Positions 26,932 to 36,663 are shown, counted from the first letter of the stretch. The stretch is DNA of 64,000 bases from an uncultured bacterium (GCA_905214795.1 CAJMNM010000001.1:272533-336532), one strand, 5' to 3'. Notes: generated by a model from the sequence alone, not told the origin. Numbers and translations are program-made.

Positions 26932-29865
26932 TTAAAAATTAAGTTCTACACCGAATGTGAATTGTCTTGTTGAAGGGTATTGTGCACGATATATGTTTGC
27001 ACTCACTTCAGGATCCAAACCGCTGAACGGTGTAAATGTCAACAGATTCTGTCCTTGAGCAAATATTCTCACATTTTCAAGTATCCGGGTGCGTTCCATC
27101 CATTTTTTAGGAAGTGAATATGCAACCATCAAATTCTTAAGTCTTAAGAATGAGGCATTCTCCAGATAATGGGTATCAAACTGTGGTGTAACGCCATATC
27201 TAGGAATATCAGTTACATCACCCGGTTTTTTCCAACGATTGTAAAGCAAACGTTTTGACTGGTTATAAGCCGTATACAATCCGTTACTCTCTGTCATAAT
27301 ACGGTCATTATTGTAAATCCAGCGATCTGCCATCCAACTGAAGTGAACTGCAACAGAAAGTCCCTTCCAGCTTACCGATGTTCCAAAACCGCCCTGCCAT
27401 GGTGCAATATAGCTTTTACCTTCGATAAACACACGGTCATCTTCACTAAACACATTGGTTATCTCGCCATCCTTGGTATACCACAAAGCATCACCATTTG
27501 CCGGATTAACACCTGCATAACGAACCATATAGAAACCGGTAACCGGTTTACCTACAGCATACATTGTAACATTGTTGTCCACATATTCTTCAATACCATT
27601 ATAAAGTTCTGTCAACTTATTCATGTTATATGAAGCATTAGCGTAGACATTCCATACAAGATTTTTATTACGGATAACATCCACATCTGCAGAAAGTTCC
27701 ACACCTCGGTTCACCATCGCACCGACATTATCCCAACGTGCACCATAACCACCGTCAGCATAACTTACAGGCACGCTCATCAACATGTTTGTTGTTTTCT
27801 TATTATAAAATTCTGCCGTAAAATTAATACGATCCAAGAAGCCTAAACGCAAGCCTACATTGGTAGTCCACAGTTTCTCCCATGTCAAGTCTTCATTTCC
27901 TCTTGAGGATGGCACAAGACCTGTCGTTCCCATATAATTTACATTACCGCTAACCAACGCCATATGTGTATAGTTAGATATGGAAGAGTTACCGGAAGTA
28001 CCCGTACTGAAGGTCAACTGAGCATTAGACAACCAATCCAAATCCTCCATAAAAGCCTCGTGACGGATATCCCACATTGTACCAATAGACCAGAATGTTG
28101 CCCAACGATTATCCTTACCGAAACGAGATGACGCATCACCACGAAGGGAGAAATCCGCATAATAACGTGCATCATAATTATACTCGCCTCGTCCGAAGAA
28201 TGACAGGAAGCCATATTCCGATGTCGCATCGCTCCATGAGCTTGCATATGAACCGGATGTCAGATTTGTCAACGCATCGTTTGTCTGTCCGTCAGTCTGT
28301 ACCGTGAAAGATTCATCATGATAATTAACGCCTTCCTGACCAACCAACAAGTTTATACGATGGCGTCCGTCTATATCAAAATTATAGTTTACTGTATTGG
28401 TTACCGTCAATGTCAGATCATCAGAAGAAGCACGACCAGCAGCTCCGGAACCGTTATTCAGACTATAACTTGGGAATGACTGCATGAAGGAAGTGGCATG
28501 TGCATAATCCACACCGAACTGAGAACGGATAGTCAACCCCTTCATAGGAGTCAGTTCAGCAAATACTGATGATATTAACTTATAAGACTTATGCTGTACC
28601 GGATTCTGGTCCATCCACTCAATAGGGTTAATACCACTTCCGGTCCATGTACCATCATTGGTGGAAGCCAAAGAGCCATCCTTATTATATGGATTCCAAT
28701 ATGGCATCATAAACATAGCGGCTGAGATAGGAGCATAAATGGCATAATTACCATCGACAGCCTGCTCAATCTCTTCATAAGCCATAAGTGTATTAGTACC
28801 CAGCTTAAGCCAGTCTTTAGCCTTATGTTCTACATTGGTTCTGATATTGTAACGGCTGAAGGTTGAACCTTGAGCAATACCGTCTTGATCAAAGAAACCA
28901 CCAGACACATAATAATTAGTCTTATCAGTAGCTCCACTGACATTCAGCTCATAACTCTGAAGCGGAGCATTATTATTGTAAACCTCATCAAGCCAGTTCA
29001 CATCTGTATTGCGAATCGTATTATAATAATCATCACCCAGGTCTTGTCCGACCTCTTTCTCAAAAGCAATACGTTCTGCAGTATTCATCAAATCCCAGTT
29101 ATCACCAGCCAATTGAGAGAAACCCCACTGTGCAGTGAAACCGATTTTAGCTTCACCGGCCTGTTTTCCGCGTTTGGTAGTAATCACAACTACACCGTTA
29201 GCAGCACGCGCACCATAGATGGATGTAGCGGAAGCATCCTTTAACACACTTACCGACTCAATATCGTTCGGACTGATAGCATTAAATGTAGAAGCCTCTA
29301 CCGGCACACCGTCAAGAATAAACAACGGTGTTGTTCCGGAATTAATTGAGTTAGTTCCTCGAATTTGGAATGAAGAAGCACGGCTCGGCTCTCCAGATGC
29401 CGACACAACAGACAAACCTGTTGCTTTACCTTGCAAAGCCTGATCAAAACTTGCTGCCGGTACATTTTCAAGTTCTTTTCCACCAACAGAAGCTACAGAA
29501 CCGGCAATCGTACCTTTTTTACGAGTACCATAAGCAATAACCACGACCTCGTCAATCTGCTTATTCAGATCTTCCAGTTCGATGGTCAAAGCCGGAGTAG
29601 ATGGTGTAACTGTCACTTCTTTGGTTTTCATTCCCACGTAAGTGAATACTAATACGGTTTTCTGTCCTTTTAGTTCTATGTTGAATTTACCATCAAGATT
29701 GGTTATCACACCTTGTGACGTACCTTTCTCTCTGACCGTAACGCCCATCAACGGCTCTTTATCGACAGCTGAAATCACTTCACCTGTAACACGAAATGCC
29801 TGAGCCCAAGACGAACCTACTCCACATATAACCAAAAAAATTAACAAAAGATAGATTCTTTTCAT
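26932..29865 (-). CDS. SusC/RagA-family TonB-dependent outer-membrane transporter
   Basis: A 977-aa transporter. A signal peptide ends about residue 22 (GVGSSWAQ), then comes a carboxypeptidase-regulatory-like domain (about 24-105; VTGEVISAVDKEPLMGVTV). The plug (about 110-230) contains VVVIAYGTRKKGTIAGSVA, QGKATGLSVVSASG and LFILDGVPVE. The rest is a 22-strand beta-barrel ending in FTFGVELNF, with the terminal Phe typical of outer-membrane barrels. It imports its cargo with TonB/ExbBD energy. First gene of the nine-gene operon, with a promoter box about 60 bases upstream. No ECF sigma or anti-sigma gene adjoins, so control may be global. Confidence 0.96.
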   Translation of the reverse strand: MKRIYLLLIFLVICGVGSSWAQAFRVTGEVISAVDKEPLMGVTVREKGTSQGVITNLDGKFNIELKGQKTVLVFTYVGMKTKEVTVTPSTPALTIELEDLNKQIDEVVVIAYGTRKKGTIAGSVASVGGKELENVPAASFDQALQGKATGLSVVSASGEPSRASSFQIRGTNSINSGTTPLFILDGVPVEASTFNAISPNDIESVSVLKDASATSIYGARAANGVVVITTKRGKQAGEAKIGFTAQWGFSQLAGDNWDLMNTAERIAFEKEVGQDLGDDYYNTIRNTDVNWLDEVYNNNAPLQSYELNVSGATDKTNYYVSGGFFDQDGIAQGSTFSRYNIRTNVEHKAKDWLKLGTNTLMAYEEIEQAVDGNYAIYAPISAAMFMMPYWNPYNKDGSLASTNDGTWTGSGINPIEWMDQNPVQHKSYKLISSVFAELTPMKGLTIRSQFGVDYAHATSFMQSFPSYSLNNGSGAAGRASSDDLTLTVTNTVNYNFDIDGRHRINLLVGQEGVNYHDESFTVQTDGQTNDALTNLTSGSYASSWSDATSEYGFLSFFGRGEYNYDARYYADFSLRGDASSRFGKDNRWATFWSIGTMWDIRHEAFMEDLDWLSNAQLTFSTGTSGNSSISNYTHMALVSGNVNYMGTTGLVPSSRGNEDLTWEKLWTTNVGLRLGFLDRINFTAEFYNKKTTNMLMSVPVSYADGGYGARWDNVGAMVNRGVELSADVDVIRNKNLVWNVYANASYNMNKLTELYNGIEEYVDNNVTMYAVGKPVTGFYMVRYAGVNPANGDALWYTKDGEITNVFSEDDRVFIEGKSYIAPWQGGFGTSVSWKGLSVAVHFSWMADRWIYNNDRIMTESNGLYTAYNQSKRLLYNRWKKPGDVTDIPRYGVTPQFDTHYLENASFLRLKNLMVAYSLPKKWMERTRILENVRIFAQGQNLLTFTPFSGLDPEVSANIYRAQYPSTRQFTFGVELNF

Positions 29866-29920
29866 TTCTTCAGGAGTGTAAAATAGAAAATTGAATGATA
29901 TATTTGGTGATAATTGGCCG

Positions 29921-29928
29921 CAAAGTTA
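29921..29928 (-). promoter_or_regulatory. -7 promoter box of the SusCD operon
   Basis: Minus-strand TAACTTTG matches TAnnTTTG and lies about 56 bases before susC. A TTTG lies 23 bases further upstream, slightly more distant than the usual 19-21. Confidence 0.55.
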
Positions 29929-30395
29929 GCACTTTTTATTTAAAATTAGTACAAATAGAGGCAAAAAGTTTTAAAAAGGCAGTTTTTTAACTTTTAACAC
30001 TTAGCAGCAATTACAGTTTGATTTCGCATTTCTATACCTCAAAAGCGTAAAATTATAACATAAATATAACCTAAGAATTACTTACTATATTCTATTAAAC
30101 CACGCACTAACTACTAAATATTAAGCAACTTAACGCAAACAATAAGAATTATACGATTTAACAAGAAGCATTTTTATGTAAAAAAAACATCTATACTTAA
30201 AAAAACAATACAGATAATATCTTTTTTATCACATTATTGCCTACATACTATCTTTTTAAAATAGAATCTTAATTTTTATAACACTTTTCATCATTCACGC
30301 TTATACTTCCAAGCTGAAAGTTTAACTTACATTTTATTTAGATATAAGCAATCATGATTTTCTCTTTTTTTTATACAATACATCAATTTTAGCTG
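29929..30395. other. AT-rich divergent intergenic region
   Basis: About 470 bases between the SusCD promoter and the promoter of the GNAT-nitrilase gene. Strongly AT-rich with many A and T tracts. I see no gene, repeat or stable hairpin. It may hold upstream activating sequences for either promoter. Confidence 0.5.
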
Positions 30396-30403
30396 TACCT
30401 TTG
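30396..30403 (+). promoter_or_regulatory. -7 promoter box for the GNAT-nitrilase gene
   Basis: TACCTTTG matches TAnnTTTG and lies 26 bases before the start codon. The -33 position is T-rich but lacks a clear TTTG. Confidence 0.5.
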
Positions 30404-30428
30404 TATCCGATAAACTAATCACCGACTT

Positions 30429-31958
30429 ATGGAAAAGCAGAATATCAGTAAAATTCAGGTTCGTCCCCTTCAAATAGAGGACTACAGCCAGCTTGCCCAG
30501 TCTTTTCATCGTGTTTATGCTGATGGCAGCGATGTATTTTGGACACATAAACAAATTGAAACCCTATTGCACATCTTCCCCGAAGGACAGATTGTTACTG
30601 TTGTTGATAACAAGATTGTAGGATGTGCACTTTCTATTATTGTGGATTATGACTTGGTAAAAGGCGATCATACTTATGCAAAAGTAACCGGACAAGAAAC
30701 ATTCAGCACACATAATCCTAAAGGTAATATTCTATATGGTATAGAGGTTTTTATACATCCCGAGTACCGCGGCATGCGTCTGGCCAGACGAATGTATGAA
30801 TACCGCAAGGACCTTTGCGAGAAGCTTAATCTTAAAGCCATCATGTTCGGCGGACGTATACCTAATTATCATAAGTACGCTGACAAAATGCGTCCTAAAG
30901 AGTATATTGAGCAGGTACGTAAGCGTGAAATATTCGATCCGGTACTGACCTTCCAATTATCTAATGACTTTCATGTACGCAAGGTCATGACCAATTATCT
31001 GCCCAACGATGAGGAATCACGCCATTATGCCTGCCTGCTTCAATGGGACAACATCTATTACCAACCACCTACCGAAAATCCCATTCCAGCCAAGACGAGT
31101 GTACGCGTTGGCCTGGTACAATGGCAAATGCGCAACTACCATTCAATTGACGACTTATTCGAACAGATTGAGTTTTTCGTTGATGCAGTATCAGGCTACC
31201 AGAGCGACTTTATTCTCTTCCCCGAATATTTCAACGCACCTTTAATGGAAGAGTTTAATCACATGAGCGAATCACAGGCGATACGTGGGTTATGCTCTTA
31301 TACAGACGAAATACGCGACCGATTCATCAAACTGGCCATCAGCTACAACATCAATATTATTACCGGAAGTATGCCTCATCAGCGTGAGGATGGTCTGTAC
31401 AACGTAGGTTTCCTTTGTCGTCGTGACGGAACCTATGACATGTATGAAAAGATACATGTCACTCCCGAAGAAATAAAAAGCTGGGGACTGACCGGAGGCA
31501 GCCAAGTCAGAACATTTGAAACCGACTGTGCAAAAATCGGCGTTCTGATCTGTTATGACGTTGAGTTTCCTGAGCTATCCAGAATCATGGCCGATCAAGG
31601 CATGCAAATCCTGTTCGTACCATTCCTTACCGATACACAGAACGCTTACTCGCGTGTACGTGTTTGTGCGCAAGCCCGTGCCATCGAGAATGAATGTTTC
31701 GTGGTCATCGCTGGTAGCGTGGGCAATCTGCCACGTGTACACAATATGGATATTCAGTATGCCCAATCTGGTGTATTCACACCGTGCGACTTCGCCTTCC
31801 CTACTGATGGCAAACGTGCAGAAGCCACCCCTAACACAGAAATGATTCTAGTTTCTGACGTTGATCTTGACCTGCTCAACGAATTGCATACATACGGCAG
31901 TGTACGTACGCTGAAAGACCGAAGAAAAGACTTATATGAAATCAAATTCAAGAAATAA
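30429..31958 (+). CDS. Fused GNAT acetyltransferase / carbon-nitrogen hydrolase
   Basis: A 509-aa two-domain protein. Residues about 8-200 form a GNAT N-acetyltransferase; the acetyl-CoA loop is seen in GIEVFIHPEYRGMRLARRMYEYRKDLC. Residues about 225-500 form a nitrilase-superfamily amidase with the whole triad: Glu in LFPEYFN, Lys in MYEKIHVTPEE and Cys in VLICYDVEFPELSR. The fusion is known across Bacteroidetes and some proteobacteria, but its substrate is not established; the amidase half most resembles omega-amidase and carbamoylputrescine-type enzymes. Monocistronic, cytoplasmic, with its own promoter and terminator. Confidence 0.9.
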   Translation: MEKQNISKIQVRPLQIEDYSQLAQSFHRVYADGSDVFWTHKQIETLLHIFPEGQIVTVVDNKIVGCALSIIVDYDLVKGDHTYAKVTGQETFSTHNPKGNILYGIEVFIHPEYRGMRLARRMYEYRKDLCEKLNLKAIMFGGRIPNYHKYADKMRPKEYIEQVRKREIFDPVLTFQLSNDFHVRKVMTNYLPNDEESRHYACLLQWDNIYYQPPTENPIPAKTSVRVGLVQWQMRNYHSIDDLFEQIEFFVDAVSGYQSDFILFPEYFNAPLMEEFNHMSESQAIRGLCSYTDEIRDRFIKLAISYNINIITGSMPHQREDGLYNVGFLCRRDGTYDMYEKIHVTPEEIKSWGLTGGSQVRTFETDCAKIGVLICYDVEFPELSRIMADQGMQILFVPFLTDTQNAYSRVRVCAQARAIENECFVVIAGSVGNLPRVHNMDIQYAQSGVFTPCDFAFPTDGKRAEATPNTEMILVSDVDLDLLNELHTYGSVRTLKDRRKDLYEIKFKK

Positions 31959-31980
31959 AATAATAATCTTACCTTAATAC

Positions 31981-32017
31981 AAAAAGAGGTGTCCGGAAAT
32001 TCCGGATACCTCTTTTT
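31981..32017. terminator. Bidirectional terminator between the GNAT-nitrilase gene and ddh
   Basis: A hairpin of AAAAAGAGGTGTCCGGAA pairing with TTCCGGATACCTCTTTTT. It has A and T tails on both sides, so it can end transcripts from either of the two convergent genes. Confidence 0.88.
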
Positions 32018-32065
32018 ATTTAAAACTATTATTAAACACTTTTTTCTGCGTACAACCAGCAAAGC

Positions 32066-32965
32066 TTATACTAGATGTGAGATAAGTTCCTCACGGTCGC
32101 CCGGCAACAAATCAATAACCGGAATCTCAATCATTGTGTAACAACCCGGCTGCTGTTTCATTGAAGCACGTGCCACACAAACAAGAACCTGACCAGTAAG
32201 AGCCGGATTGTTGATATGCATATTAAACTCGAACAACTGATTCTGAGTCTTGCCGGAAACACCCTTACGCGTTAAATTAACGCCATGTCCCATATCCAGC
32301 AATTCGTCTACACAAGGTACTTCAATAACATGTGTTTCGTCATTGACAAAGTAGGGGTCATTCTTTATAGCTTCAGCTACCTTTGCAAATTCATACCCCT
32401 CCTTCACTTCAATATATACCATACGACGGTGAATACCTGTACCAGTCGGAATGGTCATTGACAAAGCAGCCTTCACACCTTCGACTGCCTTCACAGCTAC
32501 AGTGTGTCCCATACTCATACCCGGACCGAAGTTTGTATAGGTAATCCCCTTCGGAGCTATCGCCTGCAACATAGCACGAACAATAGAATCACTTCCCGGA
32601 TCCCATCCGGCAGATATAACAGACACAGCATTACCAGCCTTCGCGCTTTCGTTCAGCGAACGGCGCAAATCGGTAATCTGAGTATGAATGTCAAAACTGT
32701 CGACTGTATTGATACCCAACGAAAGAATATCCTTAGCATATTCTTCTACCTTACGGGTTGGAGTTGCCAAAATAGCTACATCCACATCCTTCAATTCACG
32801 AATATCCTTTACTACTTCATATTTTTCCAGTTCTTCAGGTTTGTTATCTCCACCCTGACGACGCACAATACCAGCGACTTCAAAATCAGGGGCAGCCTCC
32901 AGGGCCTGTAATGCGTAATGGCCGATATTTCCATATCCCACTACTGCTGCTCTTATCTTTTTCAT
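32066..32965 (-). CDS. ddh: meso-Diaminopimelate D-dehydrogenase
   Basis: A 299-aa NADPH-dependent enzyme that makes meso-diaminopimelate directly from tetrahydrodipicolinate, a one-step route to lysine and peptidoglycan precursors. The N-terminal Rossmann motif VVGYGNIGHYALQAL is followed by the family's GIVRRQ. SAGWDPGSDSIVRAM and FGPGMSMGHTVAVKAVEGVKAALSM are diagnostic of the DAPDH family. Length is typical. It starts 30 bases after the stop of the C1 peptidase gene and probably shares its transcript. Confidence 0.95.
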   Translation of the reverse strand: MKKIRAAVVGYGNIGHYALQALEAAPDFEVAGIVRRQGGDNKPEELEKYEVVKDIRELKDVDVAILATPTRKVEEYAKDILSLGINTVDSFDIHTQITDLRRSLNESAKAGNAVSVISAGWDPGSDSIVRAMLQAIAPKGITYTNFGPGMSMGHTVAVKAVEGVKAALSMTIPTGTGIHRRMVYIEVKEGYEFAKVAEAIKNDPYFVNDETHVIEVPCVDELLDMGHGVNLTRKGVSGKTQNQLFEFNMHINNPALTGQVLVCVARASMKQQPGCYTMIEIPVIDLLPGDREELISHLV

Positions 32966-32995
32966 CCTTAAAACGTTTTTATTGATATGTAGTTT

Positions 32996-34387
32996 TTAAA
33001 GTTCATTTTGAAACATCGGATCCCATGCCGGCAAACGGACTGGTTTCATCTTCAGAATATCCAATACTTCTGACGGACAGTACTTTTTATTGACTACCAC
33101 ACGGAACATGTATTCGTTAAACCATTCATCTGTCATTATCAGATGTCCCTTATAACCAGAATTCGCACCCCAGCTATTTTCTACCATCCACTTTATCGGC
33201 TTATCATTCTGATCCAAATCCACAGCCATCAATGTCATGGCATGAGTACTTCCACTGTCAAAGCTCTGAATACGCTGTTTCTTATTCATTCCAAAAGTTG
33301 TTCCGAACAGACTTGCATAATCATAATTATTCAAATCCAATGTACCTTTTTCTATATTCAGGAACTTACCCACATCACAACTGAAATACATCATTGTACT
33401 GTCTTTCAGACTAGCTATAGCCATCTTCTTGATTTCCTCTATCGGCAGATTAATATAAAGCCAGTTGTGTCCGTCATAAACATGGCGGTCATAATCAATC
33501 TCATATACCTTATTATATGGACGTGAAGGGTCATTCATCAGCATCACATAATTAGCATTCAAATCCTCACCGCCACAAACTTCCTTGTAGAAGCTTTGCG
33601 GAGTATATTCCTTCAACTCGCCTACAATCTTACCGTCCTTACGCGGAGCCCATTTGAAAGTCTTTACAGGCTCACCGTATGCATAAACCAACATGCGGTA
33701 TACTGTCTTCATCATCTCTACTTTCTGCTGCTCCAACTGCTTTTCTGACTTACCTGATTCTGCAAGATCCCGCAACTGCAATCCGTATTCACGCAGTTTA
33801 CGTTTCAATAACGATGCAAATTCAGACGTATTATCGCTGCAATAAGTCTCTGCCATCACCTCTTTAGGTACAACACCATACTTAGCAAACAAATCCGACA
33901 CACCCGTAAACTGACCGCCATCGCTCAACGGATTGCGGAACAACCATTCCACCATCTTATCGTCCATCGGTTTTTTACGTGTGTCTATCACACCTTGCAA
34001 GAACAAGTTGCTTTTCTCTAACTGGTCATAGAAAAAGGTATAAACCTGAGAAAACTGGAAATTACTCATTCCTGTCTTAGCCATTACCTGAGAACGTAAA
34101 ACGTTCATACCTGTAAACAACCAACAACGTCCGCTTGACTGCTGGTCGGTAATACCCGAGCTATTGACTTTCACACTAAACCATGTATCAGGCTGAGCCG
34201 ACTGAGCAGCGTTCTGAGACAGTTTTTTAATAGGATTCACATTAAGCGCATTACGAACAGCTTTATCTGTTGCACTATTTTGGTAACTCTCTGAGAGTGT
34301 GTTCAGCACCTCTGGCGTCAAAGCCTGCTGAGCGAACATGACACTACTGCCTAAAAACGAAATTAAACACGCTGTTATTCTCTTCAT
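32996..34387 (-). CDS. C1B-family cysteine peptidase (bleomycin hydrolase/PepC-like)
   Basis: A 463-aa papain-fold aminopeptidase with a signal peptide (MKRITACLISFLGSSVMFAQ), so it is periplasmic or outer-membrane associated, unlike the cytoplasmic PepC of lactic bacteria. The catalytic Cys lies in QSSGRCWLFTGMNVLRS (about residue 90), the His in STHAMTLMAVD (about 375) and the Asn in WMVENSWG. It would trim peptides outside the cytoplasm. The gene has a TATTTTTG promoter box at 34438-34445 (minus) and is followed by ddh after 30 bases. Confidence 0.92.
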   Translation of the reverse strand: MKRITACLISFLGSSVMFAQQALTPEVLNTLSESYQNSATDKAVRNALNVNPIKKLSQNAAQSAQPDTWFSVKVNSSGITDQQSSGRCWLFTGMNVLRSQVMAKTGMSNFQFSQVYTFFYDQLEKSNLFLQGVIDTRKKPMDDKMVEWLFRNPLSDGGQFTGVSDLFAKYGVVPKEVMAETYCSDNTSEFASLLKRKLREYGLQLRDLAESGKSEKQLEQQKVEMMKTVYRMLVYAYGEPVKTFKWAPRKDGKIVGELKEYTPQSFYKEVCGGEDLNANYVMLMNDPSRPYNKVYEIDYDRHVYDGHNWLYINLPIEEIKKMAIASLKDSTMMYFSCDVGKFLNIEKGTLDLNNYDYASLFGTTFGMNKKQRIQSFDSGSTHAMTLMAVDLDQNDKPIKWMVENSWGANSGYKGHLIMTDEWFNEYMFRVVVNKKYCPSEVLDILKMKPVRLPAWDPMFQNEL

Positions 34388-34437
34388 TGCCTTTTTATTT
34401 TAATAAACGCTTGATACACTAAGCTTATTTTGTACGA

Positions 34438-34445
34438 CAAAAATA
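34438..34445 (-). promoter_or_regulatory. -7 promoter box for the peptidase-ddh pair
   Basis: Minus-strand TATTTTTG matches TAnnTTTG, 50 bases before the peptidase start. No clear -33 box. Confidence 0.4.
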
Positions 34446-34521
34446 CAACAAACAACACATATTTATTACGCGACATCTGTTTGGTTAATCTTTTTTAAGA
34501 AAAAAGCATATTAAAAACAAA

Positions 34522-34557
34522 AGGCGACTTACTGTCCAAACATGCAGTAGGTCGCCT
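34522..34557 (-). terminator. Terminator after the CoA-transferase gene
   Basis: A 13-bp stem with one G-U pair (34522-34534 with 34545-34557; AGGCGACTTACTG), followed on the minus strand by TTTTGTTTTT. Confidence 0.85.
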
Positions 34558-34578
34558 ATATATATCCTTATCAATCGT

Positions 34579-36090
34579 TTATTTAATGTATTCTGCCCAA
34601 TCAGTCAAACGCATATCTCCTTTTCTTACAAGAGTATCATGCATAGCAAAGGCAGCCGACAGACAATGATGAGTATGACCGCCATAACGTTCTGCATACT
34701 TCAGGTAATCACGCAACATCGGACGATAATCCGGATGTGCCACCTTAATCATTTCCTCAGCCTTCTCCATCGCACATTTTCCTCGCAAATCTGCTACACC
34801 ATATTCCGTAATCACAGCATCTACGAAATGGCTGGTATGATCAATATGCGAACAGAAAGGCACAATACTACTGATAGTACCTCCTTTGGTTGTGGACCCA
34901 CAAGTAAAGATACTCAAATACGCATTATTTGTAAAGTCAGCAGATCCTCCGATTCCATTCATCATCTTTGTGCCGCAAATCTTAGTAGAATTCACATGAC
35001 CGTAAATATCTGCTTCAATAGCGGTATTCAACGAACAAACTCCGATACGGGCAATAACTTCAGGAGAATTAGAAATTTCAGAAGGACGAAGTACAAGTTT
35101 ATCCTTGAAAAAGTCCATGTCATCATAAATACCCTTCAAGCAGTCGTTAGTCACTGTCAACGAACAGGCAGAAGCAGACAACACGCGTCCTTCGCGCATC
35201 AATTGAACCGGAGCATCCTGCAAAACTTCGGTATAGATACTGAAATTAGGCACTTCGGGACATTTACCCAAAGCACCTAACACCGCATTGGCGCCACTGC
35301 CCACACCACTCTGCAAATTCAAGAAAGTTGGTGGAATTTTTCCGTTCTTCATGTTATCCAACAGAAAATCAGCCACATTCATACCAATTTGTGTAGTGAT
35401 GGCATCCGGGTCCTTAAACGCACGTGCCTCATCAGGTATATCACATTCTATTACCCCGACAACCCTGTCTGCATCCACTTCCACATAAGGCTTACCAATA
35501 CGGTCATTAGCCTTCATAATCATAATCGGTCTGCGATAAGGCGTTTCTTCCAATTCATAAACATCATGTATCCCCATACAGCTTTTACTGTGAAAAGCAT
35601 TCAGTTCCACAATGATGCCTTTCTGAGCCAACCGGCAGATTGTCGGGCTGATACCGCCTGCAGCAGTCAGATAAATGTGTGCCTTATTACCCACCAGTTC
35701 AATTTCACAAGCTTCTATGATAGCCCAGTCCACCTTACCAAGATACCCCTGGCGAAGCTGCGAAGCCATATTGGATAAATTCAAATCAGAATAAGAGATT
35801 TCATTTTTGTTCACATGCGTACGGAAATCCTTATTCGTTGTATAAGGCGCACGGAATTTAATTGCATGCGAATTAGCCAACATTCCGTCACAACTTTGTC
35901 CTGTAGACGCGCCTGTGAAAATATTAATTTTAAACTCCTTGCCTGCAGCATGTTCCTGCTCTGCCTTCTTAGCTATCTCAGCCGGAACACATTTTGGAAC
36001 ACCGGCCGGTGTAAATCCACTCAAACCTATGGCATCTCCATTTTGAATCAGTGAAGCCGCTTCTGCAGCTGTAATTTTGTTGAATCTCAT
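34579..36090 (-). CDS. Acetyl-CoA hydrolase/transferase family CoA-transferase
   Basis: A 503-aa enzyme of the succinyl-CoA:acetate / propionyl-CoA:succinate CoA-transferase family. Features include GFTPAGVPKCVPAEIAKKA near the N-terminus, the GASTGQSCDG loop, the catalytic-Glu region FSIYTEVLQDAP (about residue 285), and NGIGGSADFTNNA and EYGVADLRGKCAMEKAEEMI near the C-terminus. In Bacteroidetes such enzymes recycle CoA during succinate, propionate and acetate fermentation; which acids this one uses cannot be told from sequence. It is monocistronic, with a TAACTTTG promoter box at 36130-36137 (minus) and its own terminator. Confidence 0.9.
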   Translation of the reverse strand: MRFNKITAAEAASLIQNGDAIGLSGFTPAGVPKCVPAEIAKKAEQEHAAGKEFKINIFTGASTGQSCDGMLANSHAIKFRAPYTTNKDFRTHVNKNEISYSDLNLSNMASQLRQGYLGKVDWAIIEACEIELVGNKAHIYLTAAGGISPTICRLAQKGIIVELNAFHSKSCMGIHDVYELEETPYRRPIMIMKANDRIGKPYVEVDADRVVGVIECDIPDEARAFKDPDAITTQIGMNVADFLLDNMKNGKIPPTFLNLQSGVGSGANAVLGALGKCPEVPNFSIYTEVLQDAPVQLMREGRVLSASACSLTVTNDCLKGIYDDMDFFKDKLVLRPSEISNSPEVIARIGVCSLNTAIEADIYGHVNSTKICGTKMMNGIGGSADFTNNAYLSIFTCGSTTKGGTISSIVPFCSHIDHTSHFVDAVITEYGVADLRGKCAMEKAEEMIKVAHPDYRPMLRDYLKYAERYGGHTHHCLSAAFAMHDTLVRKGDMRLTDWAEYIK

Positions 36091-36129
36091 AGAATCGGTT
36101 AATTATATTATTTTGTTAGTTGCTACGCA

Positions 36130-36137
36130 CAAAGTTA
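36130..36137 (-). promoter_or_regulatory. -7 promoter box for the CoA-transferase gene
   Basis: Minus-strand TAACTTTG matches TAnnTTTG, about 40 bases before the start codon. The -33 region is an A/T tract. Confidence 0.5.
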
Positions 36138-36635
36138 GTACTTTTTTTTAAAAATATGTCACGATACGTAACGAATTCATTTTTCTGCTCTTTTTTACAC
36201 TTTACTTCTATTTCTAACGAGCAAGAATCGTTACCCGTTATTTTTCGATGCAAATTTTCTAATCTTTCAAATTCTTTGAATATAAAAAAATCCAATAATT
36301 CAATGTGTTAAGGTCCTTATATTATACATATATTTTTACTTACAGAAAAACGATTTACTTTTTATAAACCTATCAAAACTTTTATTTTAAATCTATAAAT
36401 CAACAAAATACAACTTTAAAAGATAAAAGGGAATCTCACGACTCCCTTCTACTAAACTAAACCTTAACTATGAAAAAATCTAATGTTTTTTATCTTTCAC
36501 AAAATTCCTAAAAAATTTAAATATATCAAATAATCATCACAAATACAATTTATTTTTTAACATTTTTTACTATTAATAAGTTTATCTTGCAATTCTTTAC
36601 AGATTATAGATTGCGCCTATATAAGTTAAAATAGC
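36138..36635. other. AT-rich intergenic region with a hairpin
   Basis: About 500 bases without a credible gene. The only clear structure is a stem AAGGGA/TCCCTT at 36428-36449. On the minus strand it is followed by TTATCTTTT, so it could end a short minus-strand RNA started somewhere between here and the divergent miaB promoter. No consensus promoter for such an RNA was found. Confidence 0.4.
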
Positions 36636-36643
36636 TATCTTTG
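36636..36643 (+). promoter_or_regulatory. -7 promoter box for miaB
   Basis: TATCTTTG matches TAnnTTTG perfectly and lies 20 bases before the miaB ATG, with TTG 22 bases upstream as a weak -33. Confidence 0.6.
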
Positions 36644-36663
36644 CAGTCAAATTGCAGCAAATA

